Source of the DNA: Nocardia takedensis NBRC 100417
GTDB taxonomy: Bacteria > Actinomycetota > Actinomycetes > Mycobacteriales > Mycobacteriaceae
Assembly: GCF_000308695.1 (NCBI RefSeq)
Contig: NZ_BAGG01000032.1
Coordinates: forward strand, 1 to 64,000
DNA length: 64,000 nt
Direction: 5' to 3'
Shown: in pieces, positions 19,963 through 31,411 of the stretch
How positions within the stretch are numbered: the first letter of the stretch is position 1
Layout of the letters: every line of letters starts with the position of its first letter
The notes under the pieces: generated by a model
What the model was told of the DNA's origin: nothing
Databases searched by the model: none
The model's input: only the letters and a program-made list of their open reading frames with translations
Position numbers and translations under genes: made by a program

Positions 19963-20664
19963 TCACCGGGATGCGTCGGGGGCGGCGTCGCGAGTCCGGG
20001 GCAGGAGGCGGTGCGCGGCGAACAGGCCGACCAGCGCACAGAGCACGGGCAGTCCCTGGGGCAGCACCGGGGCGCTGACCAGGGCGAGGACTACGCCGAC
20101 GGCAACGGCCCAGCGTGTGGCGCGGTCGCGCAACGCGGGCACGACCAGGGCGGCGAGCACGGCCGGGAAGACCGCGTCCAGTCCGAAGGCGTCGGTGTCG
20201 GGGACCAGGCTGCCGATCAGCGCTCCCAGCGCGGCTCCGCCCGGCCACACGATCGCGACGCCGAGTCCGCACAGCCAGTAGGCGGCGCGTCTGCGGTCGG
20301 GGTCGGTCTGGGCGAGGGCGACGGCGACGGCTTCGTCGTTCATGACGTGGGTGCCGAGCAGGCGTCGCGGACCGGCCCCGGTGACGGTGGGCAGGGACAG
20401 GCCGTAGGGCAGGTGGCGCGCGTTGACGACGAGTCCGGCCAGGACGGCGGCGAACGGGTTACCGCCCGTGGCGAGGATGCCGAGGAACAGGAATTCGGCG
20501 CTGCCCGCGAGCACGAGGACGCTCAAGACCACCGGCAGCCACATCGGGAAGCCCCACCCGACGGCGGTGGCGCCGTAGGAGACGCCGATGACGGCGACGG
20601 CGAGCAGCACCGCCGCGATGCCGCCGACGGTGTCCCGATCCAGTGTTCGCCATATCGAACGCAT
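19963..20664 (-). CDS. azlC: AzlC-family branched-chain amino-acid exporter large subunit
   Basis: The protein has 233 residues and about seven helices. GVSYGATAVGWGFPMWLPVVLSVLVLAGSAEFLFLGILATGGNPFAAVLAGLVVNARHLPYG is the AzlC core with its SAEF and NARH(L)PYG motifs. It works with the AzlD subunit next door. CACTAT on the minus strand (20672-20677) stands seven bases before ATG, suggesting a leaderless start. The XRE-cupin gene is divergent and shares the 98-base promoter region, so it is the likely regulator. Confidence 0.88.
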   Translation of the reverse strand: MRSIWRTLDRDTVGGIAAVLLAVAVIGVSYGATAVGWGFPMWLPVVLSVLVLAGSAEFLFLGILATGGNPFAAVLAGLVVNARHLPYGLSLPTVTGAGPRRLLGTHVMNDEAVAVALAQTDPDRRRAAYWLCGLGVAIVWPGGAALGALIGSLVPDTDAFGLDAVFPAVLAALVVPALRDRATRWAVAVGVVLALVSAPVLPQGLPVLCALVGLFAAHRLLPRTRDAAPDASR

Positions 20665-20762
20665 GTTGCCTATAGTGAACGCGGACGGTCGGGATCGTCA
20701 AGCGAACAGTTCTCCCGATGTGATTACCTGTTGGCCGATTCGGAACTCGACGGGAGTGGGCG
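20665..20762. promoter_or_regulatory. divergent promoter region between azlC and the XRE regulator
   Basis: The minus strand has CACTAT seven bases before the azlC ATG. The plus strand has GGGAG before ATG 20763. The region is AT-richer than its surroundings. No perfect operator palindrome is evident, but GTGAACGC (20675-20682) and AGCGAACA (20701-20708) share a GAAC core and could be half-sites. Confidence 0.4.
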
Positions 20763-21332
20763 ATGGCACGGGACGAGACGACCACGGCGACGCCGCAGGC
20801 GGTGATCGCGGCTTCGCTGCGCCGCGAGCGCACCAGGGCGGGACTGTCGCTGACCGAGGTCGCCCACCGCGCGGGCATCGCGAAATCCACCCTGTCGCAA
20901 CTGGAGTCGGGCAGCGGCAACCCCAGTCTGGAAACCCTGTGGGCGCTGTGCGTCGCGCTGGACATGCCGTTCTCGCGCCTGCTCGACCCGCCGCGCCCCA
21001 CCGTGCAGGTGATCCGCGCGGGCGAGGGGCCGGTGGTCGCCGCCGAACACGCCGACTACCGCGCCACCCTGCTCGCGGCCGGTCCGCCCAACACCCGGCG
21101 CGACGTCTTCCGGATCACCGCCGAACCAGGTCACGCGCGGCGCTCCGATCCGCACATTCCGGGGGTGGTCGAACACGTCCTGCTCGCGGCGGGACGCGCG
21201 CTGGTCGGGCCGATCGAGGCCCCGGTGGAACTCGCCCCCGGCGACTACATCAGCTACCCGGGCGACGCGCCCCACGTCTTCGAGGCGCTGGACCCGGCGA
21301 CGTGGGCGACGCTGGTCATCGAGTACGCCTGA
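20763..21332 (+). CDS. XRE-family transcriptional regulator with cupin domain
   Basis: The protein has 189 residues. Residues ~15-70 are an XRE helix-turn-helix (RRERTRAGLSLTEVAHRAGIAKSTLSQLESGSGNPSLETLWALC). Residues ~80-185 are a small cupin (HIPGVVEHVLLAAGRALVG, ELAPGDYISYPGDAPHVFEAL) that in relatives senses a small ligand. Divergent placement from azlCD suggests it controls amino-acid export. It converges with the HNH gene, with three bases between stops. Confidence 0.9.
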   Translation: MARDETTTATPQAVIAASLRRERTRAGLSLTEVAHRAGIAKSTLSQLESGSGNPSLETLWALCVALDMPFSRLLDPPRPTVQVIRAGEGPVVAAEHADYRATLLAAGPPNTRRDVFRITAEPGHARRSDPHIPGVVEHVLLAAGRALVGPIEAPVELAPGDYISYPGDAPHVFEALDPATWATLVIEYA

Positions 21333-21335
21333 GGC

Positions 21336-22043
21336 TCAGGCCGCGCCTTCGCCGAGGTATTGCAACCACACCGGATCGAGTTCGGAGGTGGTCGACAGCA
21401 GTCGCCAGTGCGGGCCTTTCGGCGAGACGAGCGGGGAGCGCAGCGTCCACCCCAGCTCGCTGAGCAGTTTGTCGGCTTTGCGATGGTTGCACGGCGCGCA
21501 ACTGGCGACGCAGTTCTCCCAGGAGTGCTCGCCGCCGCGACTGCGCGGGATGACGTGGTCGATGGTCTCGGCTTTGCCCCCGCAGTAGCCGCAGCGGTAG
21601 CGGTCGCGGTGCATGAGCGCGGCCCTGGTCATCGGGACGCGGGCGCGGTAGGGGACGTGCACGTAGGTGCGCAGTCGGATGACGGAGGGGATGGCGACCT
21701 CGGTCTCGGCCGAGTGCACGACGGGGCCTTCGTCGTTGTGGTGGACCGCGTCGGCCTTGTCGCAGATCAGCAGGACGACCGCGCGGCGGGCGGACAGTGC
21801 GGTGAGCGGCTCGTAGGTGGCGTTCAGAAGCAACACCCGGCGCTTCAACCAGTTGACGGTCTCGGTGGGAACGGCGGTCAGATGCGGACCGGGATGAGCG
21901 GTCTCGCCGGGGCGGTGGCCCCCGGAATGATGGTCGGACAAAATGTGCAGCGGAGCAGCCCCCGACCCACGGATGTGGACGTCGGCGGGCTGGAGTTGTC
22001 GGTGTGCCCTGGCCTCGTGTGATCGGCCGTGCCGCTGCTTCAT
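21336..22043 (-). CDS. HNH endonuclease-family protein
   Basis: The protein has 235 residues. The C-terminal HNH nuclease has RCGYCGGKAETIDHVIPRSRGGEHSWENCVASCAPCNHRKADK: two CxxC pairs for zinc and the DHVIP...N...H catalytic pattern. Before it comes KRRVLLLNATYEPLTALSARRAVVLLI, a conserved segment of this actinobacterial family; the first ~75 residues are His-rich and poorly conserved in look. GGAGG seven bases before ATG 22043 decides the start. It is chromosomal and flanked by housekeeping genes, unlike phage HNH enzymes. Role unknown, perhaps in repair. Confidence 0.85.
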   Translation of the reverse strand: MKQRHGRSHEARAHRQLQPADVHIRGSGAAPLHILSDHHSGGHRPGETAHPGPHLTAVPTETVNWLKRRVLLLNATYEPLTALSARRAVVLLICDKADAVHHNDEGPVVHSAETEVAIPSVIRLRTYVHVPYRARVPMTRAALMHRDRYRCGYCGGKAETIDHVIPRSRGGEHSWENCVASCAPCNHRKADKLLSELGWTLRSPLVSPKGPHWRLLSTTSELDPVWLQYLGEGAA

Positions 22044-22247
22044 GGGTACCTCCGTGGGACTGCTCCCCAGTTGACCACGGAAACCCCCCGATTGCACGGT
22101 GATTTCGCACAATGTTCGGTCAACTGCCGCTGAAGCGCCGTCGGGTCGCCGTAGGCCCCGGTCGGGGCGCGTTCGACGGCCACGGGGGCACAATGGACGG
22201 TGGCCGCGGCGGCGGCCATGCGATCACCTACCCGGCGAGAGGATCAG

Positions 22248-22652
22248 ATGAGTACCGGTGAGCAGACGGCCACGTCGTTCTACGAGGCGGTCGGCGGCGC
22301 GGAGACCTTCCGACGGATCGTGGCGGTGTTCTACCGCGAGGTGGCCGCCGACGAGTTGCTGCGCCCGCTCTATCCGGAGGAGGATCTCGGTCCGGCCGAA
22401 CGGCGTTTGCGGATGTTCCTCGAGCAGTACTGGGGCGGTCCGCGCACCTACTCCGACGAGCGCGGTCATCCGCGCCTGCGGATGCGGCACATGCCGTTCA
22501 AGGTGGGGCCGCTGGAGCGGGACGCGTGGTTGCGCTGCATGCGGATCGGGGTGGCCGAGATCGAACCGGAGATCCTCGACGACGACCATCGCAAGGCCCT
22601 GCTCGACTACCTGGAGATGGCCGCGAATTCCCTGCTGAACTCGCCGTTCTGA
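22248..22652 (+). CDS. glbO: truncated haemoglobin, group II (trHbO)
   Basis: The protein has 134 residues. Haem-pocket residues are visible: Tyr of VFYREVA (B10), [11 protein letters not shown] at the CD/E region with CD1 Tyr, Trp in DAWLRCM (G8) and proximal His in RMRHMPFKV (F8). Group II truncated globins bind O2 tightly and are linked to oxygen or NO/peroxide chemistry near the membrane in mycobacteria (Rv2470). GAGAGG precedes ATG 22248. The alpha-glucosidase follows on the same strand, as in M. tuberculosis. Confidence 0.95.
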   Translation: MSTGEQTATSFYEAVGGAETFRRIVAVFYREVAADELLRPLYPEEDLGPAERRLRMFLEQYWGGPRTYSDERGHPRLRMRHMPFKVGPLERDAWLRCMRIGVAEIEPEILDDDHRKALLDYLEMAANSLLNSPF

Positions 22653-22839
22653 GGGTGGACGCCCGGTGTCCGAAAGGTGACGAACATCGCGATTTGGCGG
22701 TGGCGGTGAATTCGCGGGCGGCCGTGCGATGGAATCTTCGCTCCGACCGGGGCCGCTGGACGTGGTAAATCGTGCCGACCGGTCCCGATGCCGATGATTT
22801 GCCGCATATTTCGAATGTCGGGTCCCCTGAGAGAATTCG

Positions 22840-24483
22840 GTGAAATTCTTTGGCACTATTGCGGACGTGACAGAATCACCAGCCGCGCCGGTGGAGGGCA
22901 ACGCGCCGGTTGACGGCGCAGCACAACCGTGGTGGCGTTCGGCCGTGTTCTACCAGGTCTACCCGCGTTCGTTCGCCGATTCCGACGGCGACGGCGTCGG
23001 CGATCTCGGCGGGATCGAGGACAAGCTCGGCTATCTGGAACTGCTGGGCGTCGACGCGTTGTGGATCTGCCCGGTCATGCGTTCCCCGATGGCCGACGGC
23101 GGATACGACGTCTCCGATCCCCGCGACATCGATCCGCTCTTCGGCGGACTCGAAGCGATGGACTCGTTGCTCGAGGCCGCCCACCGACGCGGGATCAAGA
23201 TCACGATGGATCTGGTGCCCAACCACACCAGCGACCGGCACCCGTGGTTCGAGGCCGCGCTGCGCGCCGCGCCCGGCGGCGGTGAGCGGGCCCGCTACAT
23301 CTTCCGCGACGGCCGCGGCCCCGACGGCGACCAGCCGCCCAACAACTGGCCGAGCATCTTCGGCGGACCGGCCTGGACCAGGGTGACCGAACCCGACGGC
23401 ACTCCCGGCCAGTGGTATCTGCACATCTTCGCCCCCGAACAGCCGGACCTGAACTGGGACAACCCGGAGGTCATGGCCGATTTCGAGCAGACGCTGCGCT
23501 TCTGGCTCGACCGCGGGGTCGACGGGTTCCGCATCGATGTCGCGCACGGGATGGCCAAGCCGCCGGACCTGCCGGACATGGCCGAGGTCTCCACCAAGAT
23601 GCTCGTGCACGACGACGACGATCCGCGTTTCAACAATCCGGGCGTGCACGAGATCCACCGCCGGTTCCGCAAGGTGCTCGACGAGTACCCGCACGCGGTG
23701 TCGATCGGCGAGGTGTGGGTGGACGACAACACCCGCTTCGGCGAATACGTCCGTCCCGACGAACTGCATCTGGCCTTCAACTTCCGCCTCGCCGAGACCG
23801 CCTTCGACGCCGAGCAGGTGCGCGCGGCGGTGGACAACTCGCTGGCGGCGGTGGCCCCCGTCGGGGCGACGCCCACCTGGACGCTGTCCAACCACGACAT
23901 CGAACGCGAGGTCACCCGCTACGGCGGCGGGCCGGTCGGGGTGGCCAGGGCCAAGGCCATGATGATGGTCGAGTTGGCCCTGCCCGGTTCGGTGTTCCTC
24001 TACAACGGGTCCGAATTGGGTCTGCCGAATGTGGACGACCTGCCCGAGGAAGCGCTGCGGGATCCGGTGTGGGAGCGCTCCGGGCACACCGAGCGCGGCC
24101 GCGACGGCTGTCGGGTGCCGCTGCCCTGGGAGGGCGACGCGCCGCCGTTCGGCTTCACCGCGGCTCCGGCGGCATGGCTGCCGCAACCGGCCGCGTGGGC
24201 CGGGTCGACGGTGGAGGCGCAACTCGAGGAACTCGGGTCGACGGTGTCGCTGTACCGCCTGGCGATCGAGATGCGTGGTTCGCATCCGGAATTCGCGGGC
24301 GCGACGGTCGAGTGGTATGGCAGTCCGAAGGGCTGTCTGGCCTTCCGCAGGCCGGGCGGGCTGATCTGCGTCCTCAACGCCACCGCCGCGCCGATTCCAT
24401 TGCCGCCCGGCGACATGCTGCTGGCCAGCGCTGCCCTGGTGGACGGTCAACTGCCGCCGGACGCCGCGGCCTGGCTGGTCTGA
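22840..24483 (+). CDS. aglA: alpha-glucosidase, GH13 family
   Basis: The protein has 547 residues. The (beta/alpha)8 GH13 motifs are DLVPNHTS (I), GFRIDVAHG (II, Asp nucleophile), IGEVWV (III, Glu acid/base) and LSNHDIER (IV), with WWRSAVFYQVYPRSFADSDGDGVGDLGG at the N-terminus. This is the oligo-1,6-glucosidase/alpha-glucosidase subgroup acting on short alpha-glucosides in the cytoplasm; equivalent to Rv2471. GTG 22840 is preceded by GAGAGA; GTG 22867 is an alternative that would still leave the domain complete. Confidence 0.92.
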   Translation: MKFFGTIADVTESPAAPVEGNAPVDGAAQPWWRSAVFYQVYPRSFADSDGDGVGDLGGIEDKLGYLELLGVDALWICPVMRSPMADGGYDVSDPRDIDPLFGGLEAMDSLLEAAHRRGIKITMDLVPNHTSDRHPWFEAALRAAPGGGERARYIFRDGRGPDGDQPPNNWPSIFGGPAWTRVTEPDGTPGQWYLHIFAPEQPDLNWDNPEVMADFEQTLRFWLDRGVDGFRIDVAHGMAKPPDLPDMAEVSTKMLVHDDDDPRFNNPGVHEIHRRFRKVLDEYPHAVSIGEVWVDDNTRFGEYVRPDELHLAFNFRLAETAFDAEQVRAAVDNSLAAVAPVGATPTWTLSNHDIEREVTRYGGGPVGVARAKAMMMVELALPGSVFLYNGSELGLPNVDDLPEEALRDPVWERSGHTERGRDGCRVPLPWEGDAPPFGFTAAPAAWLPQPAAWAGSTVEAQLEELGSTVSLYRLAIEMRGSHPEFAGATVEWYGSPKGCLAFRRPGGLICVLNATAAPIPLPPGDMLLASAALVDGQLPPDAAAWLV

Positions 24484-24552
24484 GGGTGGGTCCGGGACCG
24501 ACACGGACGCCCCTGGTGTCGACCACGCGATGATCTACTACAGCCGATCGGA

Positions 24553-24558
24553 TACCGT
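24553..24558 (+). promoter_or_regulatory. candidate -10 box, leaderless start
   Basis: TACCGT ends six bases before GTG 24565. Confidence 0.45.
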
Positions 24559-24564
24559 TGATCC

Positions 24565-24840
24565 GTGAGCATTCTCGAGACAGTGCTGATTTTCGGCGGC
24601 ATCCCGCTGGTGGTCTACGGCGCCATCGCGGGCTTGTCGTTCCTCGGCAAGCCCTTCGCCGGTGACAAGCCGACCCATTTCGACCTCGGTCAGAAGTGGA
24701 CGCAGCCGCCGGTGCTGTGGAGTGCCACCGACGAGGTGACCGGACACGGTCACCACGGTGCCGGGGCGCACGGCGACCACCACGCCATCGAGGCGTCCGC
24801 GGCGGATCTGATCGGAGGCCGGGCAAGTGGCAAGTTCTGA
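24565..24840 (+). CDS. ctaJ: aa3-type cytochrome oxidase subunit CtaJ-like protein
   Basis: The protein has 91 residues: one membrane helix (LETVLIFGGIPLVVYGAIAGLSFL) and then KPTHFDLGQKWTQPPVLWSATDE, a pattern I associate with CtaJ, an accessory subunit seen in the mycobacterial bcc-aa3 supercomplex. The C-terminus is His/Gly-rich (GHGHHGAGAHGDHH), which could bind metal. GTG start with TACCGT six bases upstream implies a leaderless mRNA. It overlaps the following DUF5130 gene by 14 bases. The alternative is an unrelated small membrane protein. Confidence 0.65.
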   Translation: MSILETVLIFGGIPLVVYGAIAGLSFLGKPFAGDKPTHFDLGQKWTQPPVLWSATDEVTGHGHHGAGAHGDHHAIEASAADLIGGRASGKF

Positions 24841-25291
24841 GTGGCCCGCGGTGGTCGAATCCGACCTGCCGCACGGATACGCGCTGACCAGCAGCGGTCG
24901 CGTCTCGGGTGTGCACGAGGCGGGTGAGGTGTTCAAGGAGGTGCCGTTCAGCGACGACGAGCGGCTCACCATCGACAACGTGCTCACCGAGGCCACCCGC
25001 GCGACGAAGGTGCGCTTCAACATCTACATCGGCGATCTCGGCGCCGACACCGCCGCCGGTGTCGACGCGATCTTCCCGGCCACGCCGGAGGCCGCGCGGT
25101 CGGTGCTCATCGCGGTCTCGCCGAACGAGAAGGCCGTCGAGGTCCGTTCCGGCCGCGAGGTCGCCGACCGGGCCAACGACCGGGTCTGCCAACTCGGTGT
25201 GACGGCGGCGCTGAGCAGTCTGCGCCGCGGCGACCTGATCGACGGACTGGTCTCCGCGATCCGCGTGATGACCGCCGCGATCGGCCGCTGA
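24827..25291 (+). CDS. DUF5130-family protein (Rv2468c-like)
   Basis: The protein has 154 residues, no membrane helix. It has an acidic N-terminal part (VVESDLPHGYALTSSGRVSG) and a core with VRFNIYIGDLGADTAAGVDAIFPATPEAARSVLIAVSPNEKAVEVRSGREVADR, reminiscent of TPM-like (TLP18.3/Psb32) domains; this likeness is my inference. It overlaps the ctaJ-like gene, so both are probably translated from one mRNA. A very strong hairpin ends the unit. Confidence 0.75.
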   Translation: MASSEWPAVVESDLPHGYALTSSGRVSGVHEAGEVFKEVPFSDDERLTIDNVLTEATRATKVRFNIYIGDLGADTAAGVDAIFPATPEAARSVLIAVSPNEKAVEVRSGREVADRANDRVCQLGVTAALSSLRRGDLIDGLVSAIRVMTAAIGR

Positions 25292-25315
25292 CCGCGCTCG
25301 GCTGATCCCTGACCA

Positions 25316-25351
25316 ACAGCGGCCCCGGACCCGAAGGTCCGGGGCCGCTGT
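25316..25351. terminator. bidirectional hairpin terminator
   Basis: Perfect 16-bp arms (25316-25331 and 25336-25351) with a CGAA loop lie between the convergent DUF5130 and pepN genes and can serve both. Confidence 0.85.
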
Positions 25352-25360
25352 CGGCTGTGG

Positions 25361-27934
<2,574 letters not shown>

Positions 27935-28102
27935 GAGGCTCCTTCGTGGTCGAAGAACGGCAGGCCCCACCAACCCTATCGGTGCCGCACGGCGTCGCAC
28001 GTCGAAGACACCGCGGCCCACGCGGGGCGAGTGGCCGGGGGCGGCGGCGGTATCGTGCACGTGCCGCGCAGGCACATCACCGGAGGATTCGGAGGCCAGA
28101 CG

Positions 28103-28927
28103 TTGAAGCATGTGCACGCCGGGAAGGTGCGCGATCTGTACGAGGACGGCGACACGCTGGTGCTCGTCGCCTCCGACCGGGTCTCGGTCTACGACGTCGC
28201 GTTGCCGACGCCGATTCCCGACAAGGGTGTACTGCTGACCCAACTGTCGAACTGGTGGTTCGACTTCTTCGCCGACATCCCCAACCACTTGGTCTCCACG
28301 ACCGACGTGCCCGCCGAATTCGCCGGGCGCGGTGTGCGGGTGGCGCGGCTGGAGATGATCCCGGTCGAATGCATCGCGCGCGGGTACCTGACCGGCGGCG
28401 GTCTGAAGGAATACCAGGCCACCGGGGCGGTGTCCGGGGTGGCGCTGCCCGTGGGGCTGCGGGACGGCGACAAGCTGCCCGAACCGATCTTCACCCCCAC
28501 GACCAAGGCCCCGCAGGGCCACGACGAACCGATCACCTACGCCGACGTGGTCGACCGGCACGGCCGTGAGGTCGCCGAACTGCTGCGCGACACCACCTTG
28601 GACCTGTACCGGCGCGGCGCCGAACACGCGGCGGGGCGCGGCGTGCTGATCGCCGACACCAAGGTCGAATTCGGCTGGCACGGTGAGGTGTTCACCCTCG
28701 GCGACGAAGTGCTCACCTCCGACTCCTCGCGGTTCTGGCCCGCCGACCGGTGGGAGCCGGGCCGCGCGCAGCCCTCCTTCGACAAGCAGTTCGTGCGCGA
28801 CTGGGCCACCTCGACCGGCTGGGACAAGGAACCCCCGGGGCCGCACATCCCGGACGACGTGGTCGCCGCGACCCGCGCCAAGTACATCGAGGCCTACCAG
28901 CTGATCACCGGACTCAACTGGGGCTGA
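28103..28927 (+). CDS. purC: phosphoribosylaminoimidazole-succinocarboxamide synthase
   Basis: The protein has 274 residues. AGKVRDLYEDGDTLVLVASDRVSVYD is the ATP-binding start of SAICAR synthetase, with RLEMIPVECIARGYLTGG and IADTKVEFG...DEVLTSDSSRFWPAD as further signatures. It catalyses the ATP-dependent joining of CAIR and aspartate in purine synthesis. TTG 28103 is taken as the start because GGAGG (28091-28095) lies seven bases before it; GTG 28112 is a possible alternative. No other purine gene is nearby. The 3' end overlaps the convergent NUDIX gene by 14 bases. Confidence 0.9.
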   Translation: MKHVHAGKVRDLYEDGDTLVLVASDRVSVYDVALPTPIPDKGVLLTQLSNWWFDFFADIPNHLVSTTDVPAEFAGRGVRVARLEMIPVECIARGYLTGGGLKEYQATGAVSGVALPVGLRDGDKLPEPIFTPTTKAPQGHDEPITYADVVDRHGREVAELLRDTTLDLYRRGAEHAAGRGVLIADTKVEFGWHGEVFTLGDEVLTSDSSRFWPADRWEPGRAQPSFDKQFVRDWATSTGWDKEPPGPHIPDDVVAATRAKYIEAYQLITGLNWG

Positions 28928-29414
28928 GCCGCCCCTCGGTGAGTAGTTCGGCCAGCCGGTCCAGGAACGGCACCTGCCCCTTGCCGAGTTTGCGGTGCGC
29001 GGTCTCCAGGTCGAACCACTGCGCGCGGTCGATCTCGGGAAACTCCGCTCGGCGACCCGAGCGCGGCGGCCACTCCATCTCGAAGGTCCCCGGCACGACC
29101 AGCGTCGGGTCCAGATCGCCCAGCACCGCCCACGCCGTCACCGTCTTCTTGCTCGCGCCGCTGCCGTAGCGCACCTGCCCCAGCGGCAGCCAGTCACCCT
29201 GCGGCACGGGCAGTCCCAGCTCCTCGGTGAACTCGCGCGCGGCCGCGTCCCGCGCGTCCTCCTCCTCGGCGAGGTACTCGCCCTTGGGAATCGACCACCC
29301 GCCGTCGTCCTTGTTCGTGTAGTACGGGCCGCCGAGATGGCCGAGCAGGACCTCGGGCGCGCCGTCGGCGTCGCGGCGGAACAACAGGACTCCGGCACTG
29401 GTCTTCTCGGTCAT
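28914..29414 (-). CDS. NUDIX hydrolase
   Basis: The protein has 166 residues with the Nudix box GEYLAEEEDARDAAAREFTEELGL (G...E...REFTEELG) at ~45-68, preceded by GGPYYTNKDDGGWSIPKG. The wording SAGVLLFRR...EVLLGHLGGPYY.NKD.GGWSIPKGE is typical of a NUDIX subgroup with unknown substrate. CACACT six bases before ATG 29414 (plus 29421-29426) suggests leaderless expression. Its 3' end overlaps purC on the other strand. Confidence 0.88.
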   Translation of the reverse strand: MTEKTSAGVLLFRRDADGAPEVLLGHLGGPYYTNKDDGGWSIPKGEYLAEEEDARDAAAREFTEELGLPVPQGDWLPLGQVRYGSGASKKTVTAWAVLGDLDPTLVVPGTFEMEWPPRSGRRAEFPEIDRAQWFDLETAHRKLGKGQVPFLDRLAELLTEGRLSPS

Positions 29415-29533
29415 CCGTGCAGTGTGCTCGCTCGACGCCGAGTCTGTGCTCGCGGGGCGGTCGATGCGGTGAATCGCTGTCCGGGGTGCGGTTGGGCACT
29501 CGCGCGCCGCCGAGAGGTGATGCGTTCGGCGGG

Positions 29534-30916
29534 TCAGCGTGTGGTAGCGGCGCGCAGGCGGGCGGCGCGCAGGGTGAGGTAGTCGCGTTCGGGGGTGCTG
29601 GTGGTGCGGGCGGCGGCCGCGGTGTAGGCGGCGATTGCGGCGACGTGGTCACCCGCCATCTCGTACAGGTGCCCGCGCACGGCGGCCAGGCGGTGACTGC
29701 CCGCCAACTCCGCGTCCGACCCGGCGACGACCGCGAGTCCGGCCGCCGGGCCGTCGGTCATCGCGACCGCGACCGCGCGGTTGAGCGTCACCATCGGGCC
29801 GCCCGCCATCGTCTCCAACACCGTGTACAACTGCCGCACCCGCATCCAGTCGGTGTCCTCGGCGCGGCGGGCGTCCGCGTGCACGGCCGCGATCGTCGCC
29901 TGCACCTGGTACGGGCCACGCAAGCCGTCGGACAGCGTCGCCGTGACAAGTCGCAGACCCTCGGTGATCCGCGCGCGATCCCAGCGGGTGCGGTCCTGTT
30001 CGGCCAGCGGGATCAGTTCGCCGTGCGGACCCGTGCGCGCCGCCCGCCGCGCATCGGTGAGCAGCATGAGCGCCAACAGCCCGGTGACCTCGCTGTCCTC
30101 GGGCAGCAGAGCGCGCACCTCGCGGGTCAGCCGGATCGCTTCCCCGGACAGGTCGCCGCTGTGCAGGTCGGGACCCGCCGTACTGGTGTGCCCTTCGGTG
30201 AAGATCAGATACAGCACGTGCAGGACCGGGCCGAGCCGTTCGCGCCACCGGGCGCCGCCCGGCGGCCCGAACGGGCGCTCGAGCGTCGAGAGCCGTTTCT
30301 TCGCCCGCGAGATGCGTTGCGCCATCGTCGCTTCCGGCACCAGGAAGGCGCGCGCGATCTGCGCGGTGCTCAACCCGCCGACGGCGCGCAACGTCAACGC
30401 GATCGACCCCGCCGTCGGCAGCGCCGGATGACAGCACAGGAAATACATCGCCAAGGTGTCGTCACGATCGACGGCGTGCGCGTCGGGCACCTCGCGCGCC
30501 ACGACGACGTCCTCCCGGCGACGCCGGGCCACCTCGGCGCGGATCGCGTCGGCCATGCGCCGCTCGGCCACCCGGATCAGCCACGCGCGCGGATTGTCCG
30601 GGAATCCGTCCGCGGGCCACCCGGTCGCCGCCGCGAGCATGGCCTCCTGGAGCGCGTCCTCGGCGGTGTCGAAATCGCCGAACCTGCGCACCAGCACGCC
30701 CAGCACGCGCGGCGCGAGCGCCCGCAGCACCGACTCGACCTGCACCGCGTCCGACTCCGGTGAGGTAGACGCCGCCCCAGGCGGATTCGCCGCCGCGCTC
30801 TGCGCGCTGGAGGTCGCCGGGCCTTCCGCGCTGGAGGTCGTCGCGTCCTCTGCACTCGATATCGCCGTGCTCTGCGCGCTCGAGGTCACCGGAGCGGTGC
30901 GTGCGGACTCCGTCAT
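29534..30916 (-). CDS. ECF sigma factor of the ECF42 type (DUF6596 C-terminal extension)
   Basis: The protein has 460 residues. After a Ser/Ala-rich N-terminal tail (~60 residues; repeats of TSSA) come sigma region 2 (LVRRFGDFDTAEDALQEAMLAA...NPRAWLIRVAERRMADAIRAE) and region 4 (GGLSTAQIARAFLVPEATMAQRISRAKKRL). A ~230-residue helical extension then follows (FTEGHTSTAGPDL, ...GPMVTLNRAVAVAMTDGPAAGL), typical of ECF42. This family works without a classic anti-sigma factor and is genetically linked to DGPF/YCII proteins, exactly as here: the YCII gene precedes it with a 4-base ATGA overlap. Confidence 0.9.
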   Translation of the reverse strand: MTESARTAPVTSSAQSTAISSAEDATTSSAEGPATSSAQSAAANPPGAASTSPESDAVQVESVLRALAPRVLGVLVRRFGDFDTAEDALQEAMLAAATGWPADGFPDNPRAWLIRVAERRMADAIRAEVARRRREDVVVAREVPDAHAVDRDDTLAMYFLCCHPALPTAGSIALTLRAVGGLSTAQIARAFLVPEATMAQRISRAKKRLSTLERPFGPPGGARWRERLGPVLHVLYLIFTEGHTSTAGPDLHSGDLSGEAIRLTREVRALLPEDSEVTGLLALMLLTDARRAARTGPHGELIPLAEQDRTRWDRARITEGLRLVTATLSDGLRGPYQVQATIAAVHADARRAEDTDWMRVRQLYTVLETMAGGPMVTLNRAVAVAMTDGPAAGLAVVAGSDAELAGSHRLAAVRGHLYEMAGDHVAAIAAYTAAAARTTSTPERDYLTLRAARLRAATTR

Positions 30917-31311
30917 TCCTGGGCGGGTGCGCTCATCAACGCCCGCACCTGGATGTATTCGCCGATCGGCGCGCCGCCGGGGCCGGGGGCGGCGGAGGCC
31001 AGTGCGGCGATCTCGACGGCGCGTTCGGGGGAGTCGACGTCGACGATCCAGTAGCCCGCGAGGAACTCCTTGGTCTCGGGGAACGGGCCGTCGGTGACCA
31101 CGGGGGCGGTGCGGCCGTCGGCGGAGACGATCCGCGCCTCCTCGGGGCCCGCCAGGCCCTGGGCGTCGACGAGTTCGCCGTTGGCGGAGAGCAGTTCGCC
31201 CAGCGCCTTCTGGAACTCGATGTGGGCGACGATGTCCTCGGGCGACCATTCGCCGATGGGGGTGTCGCAGTGCGCGGCCGCGCCGTAGGTCTTGATCAGC
31301 ATGTATTTCAC
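30913..31311 (-). CDS. YCII/DGPF-domain protein, ECF42 partner
   Basis: The protein has 132 residues. VKYMLIKTYG at the start and VTDGPFPETKEFLAGYWIVDVDSPERAVEIAA (the DGPF motif) are diagnostic. It is a dimeric ferredoxin-like fold protein whose family members are usually targets and neighbours of ECF42 sigma factors. GTG 31311 follows GAGGAG. Its stop overlaps the sigma start (ATGA), so translation is coupled. Enzymatic role unknown. Confidence 0.9.
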   Translation of the reverse strand: MKYMLIKTYGAAAHCDTPIGEWSPEDIVAHIEFQKALGELLSANGELVDAQGLAGPEEARIVSADGRTAPVVTDGPFPETKEFLAGYWIVDVDSPERAVEIAALASAAPGPGGAPIGEYIQVRALMSAPAQE

Positions 31312-31411
31312 GGTCGGTCTCCTCGCCGGTCCGGGAGCGCCCCTGCGGCGCCGCCGCGAGTGGGTCGCAGCCGGCACCGCGTTCTCGACACGTTCGGGGT
31401 GGTGATCCGGC

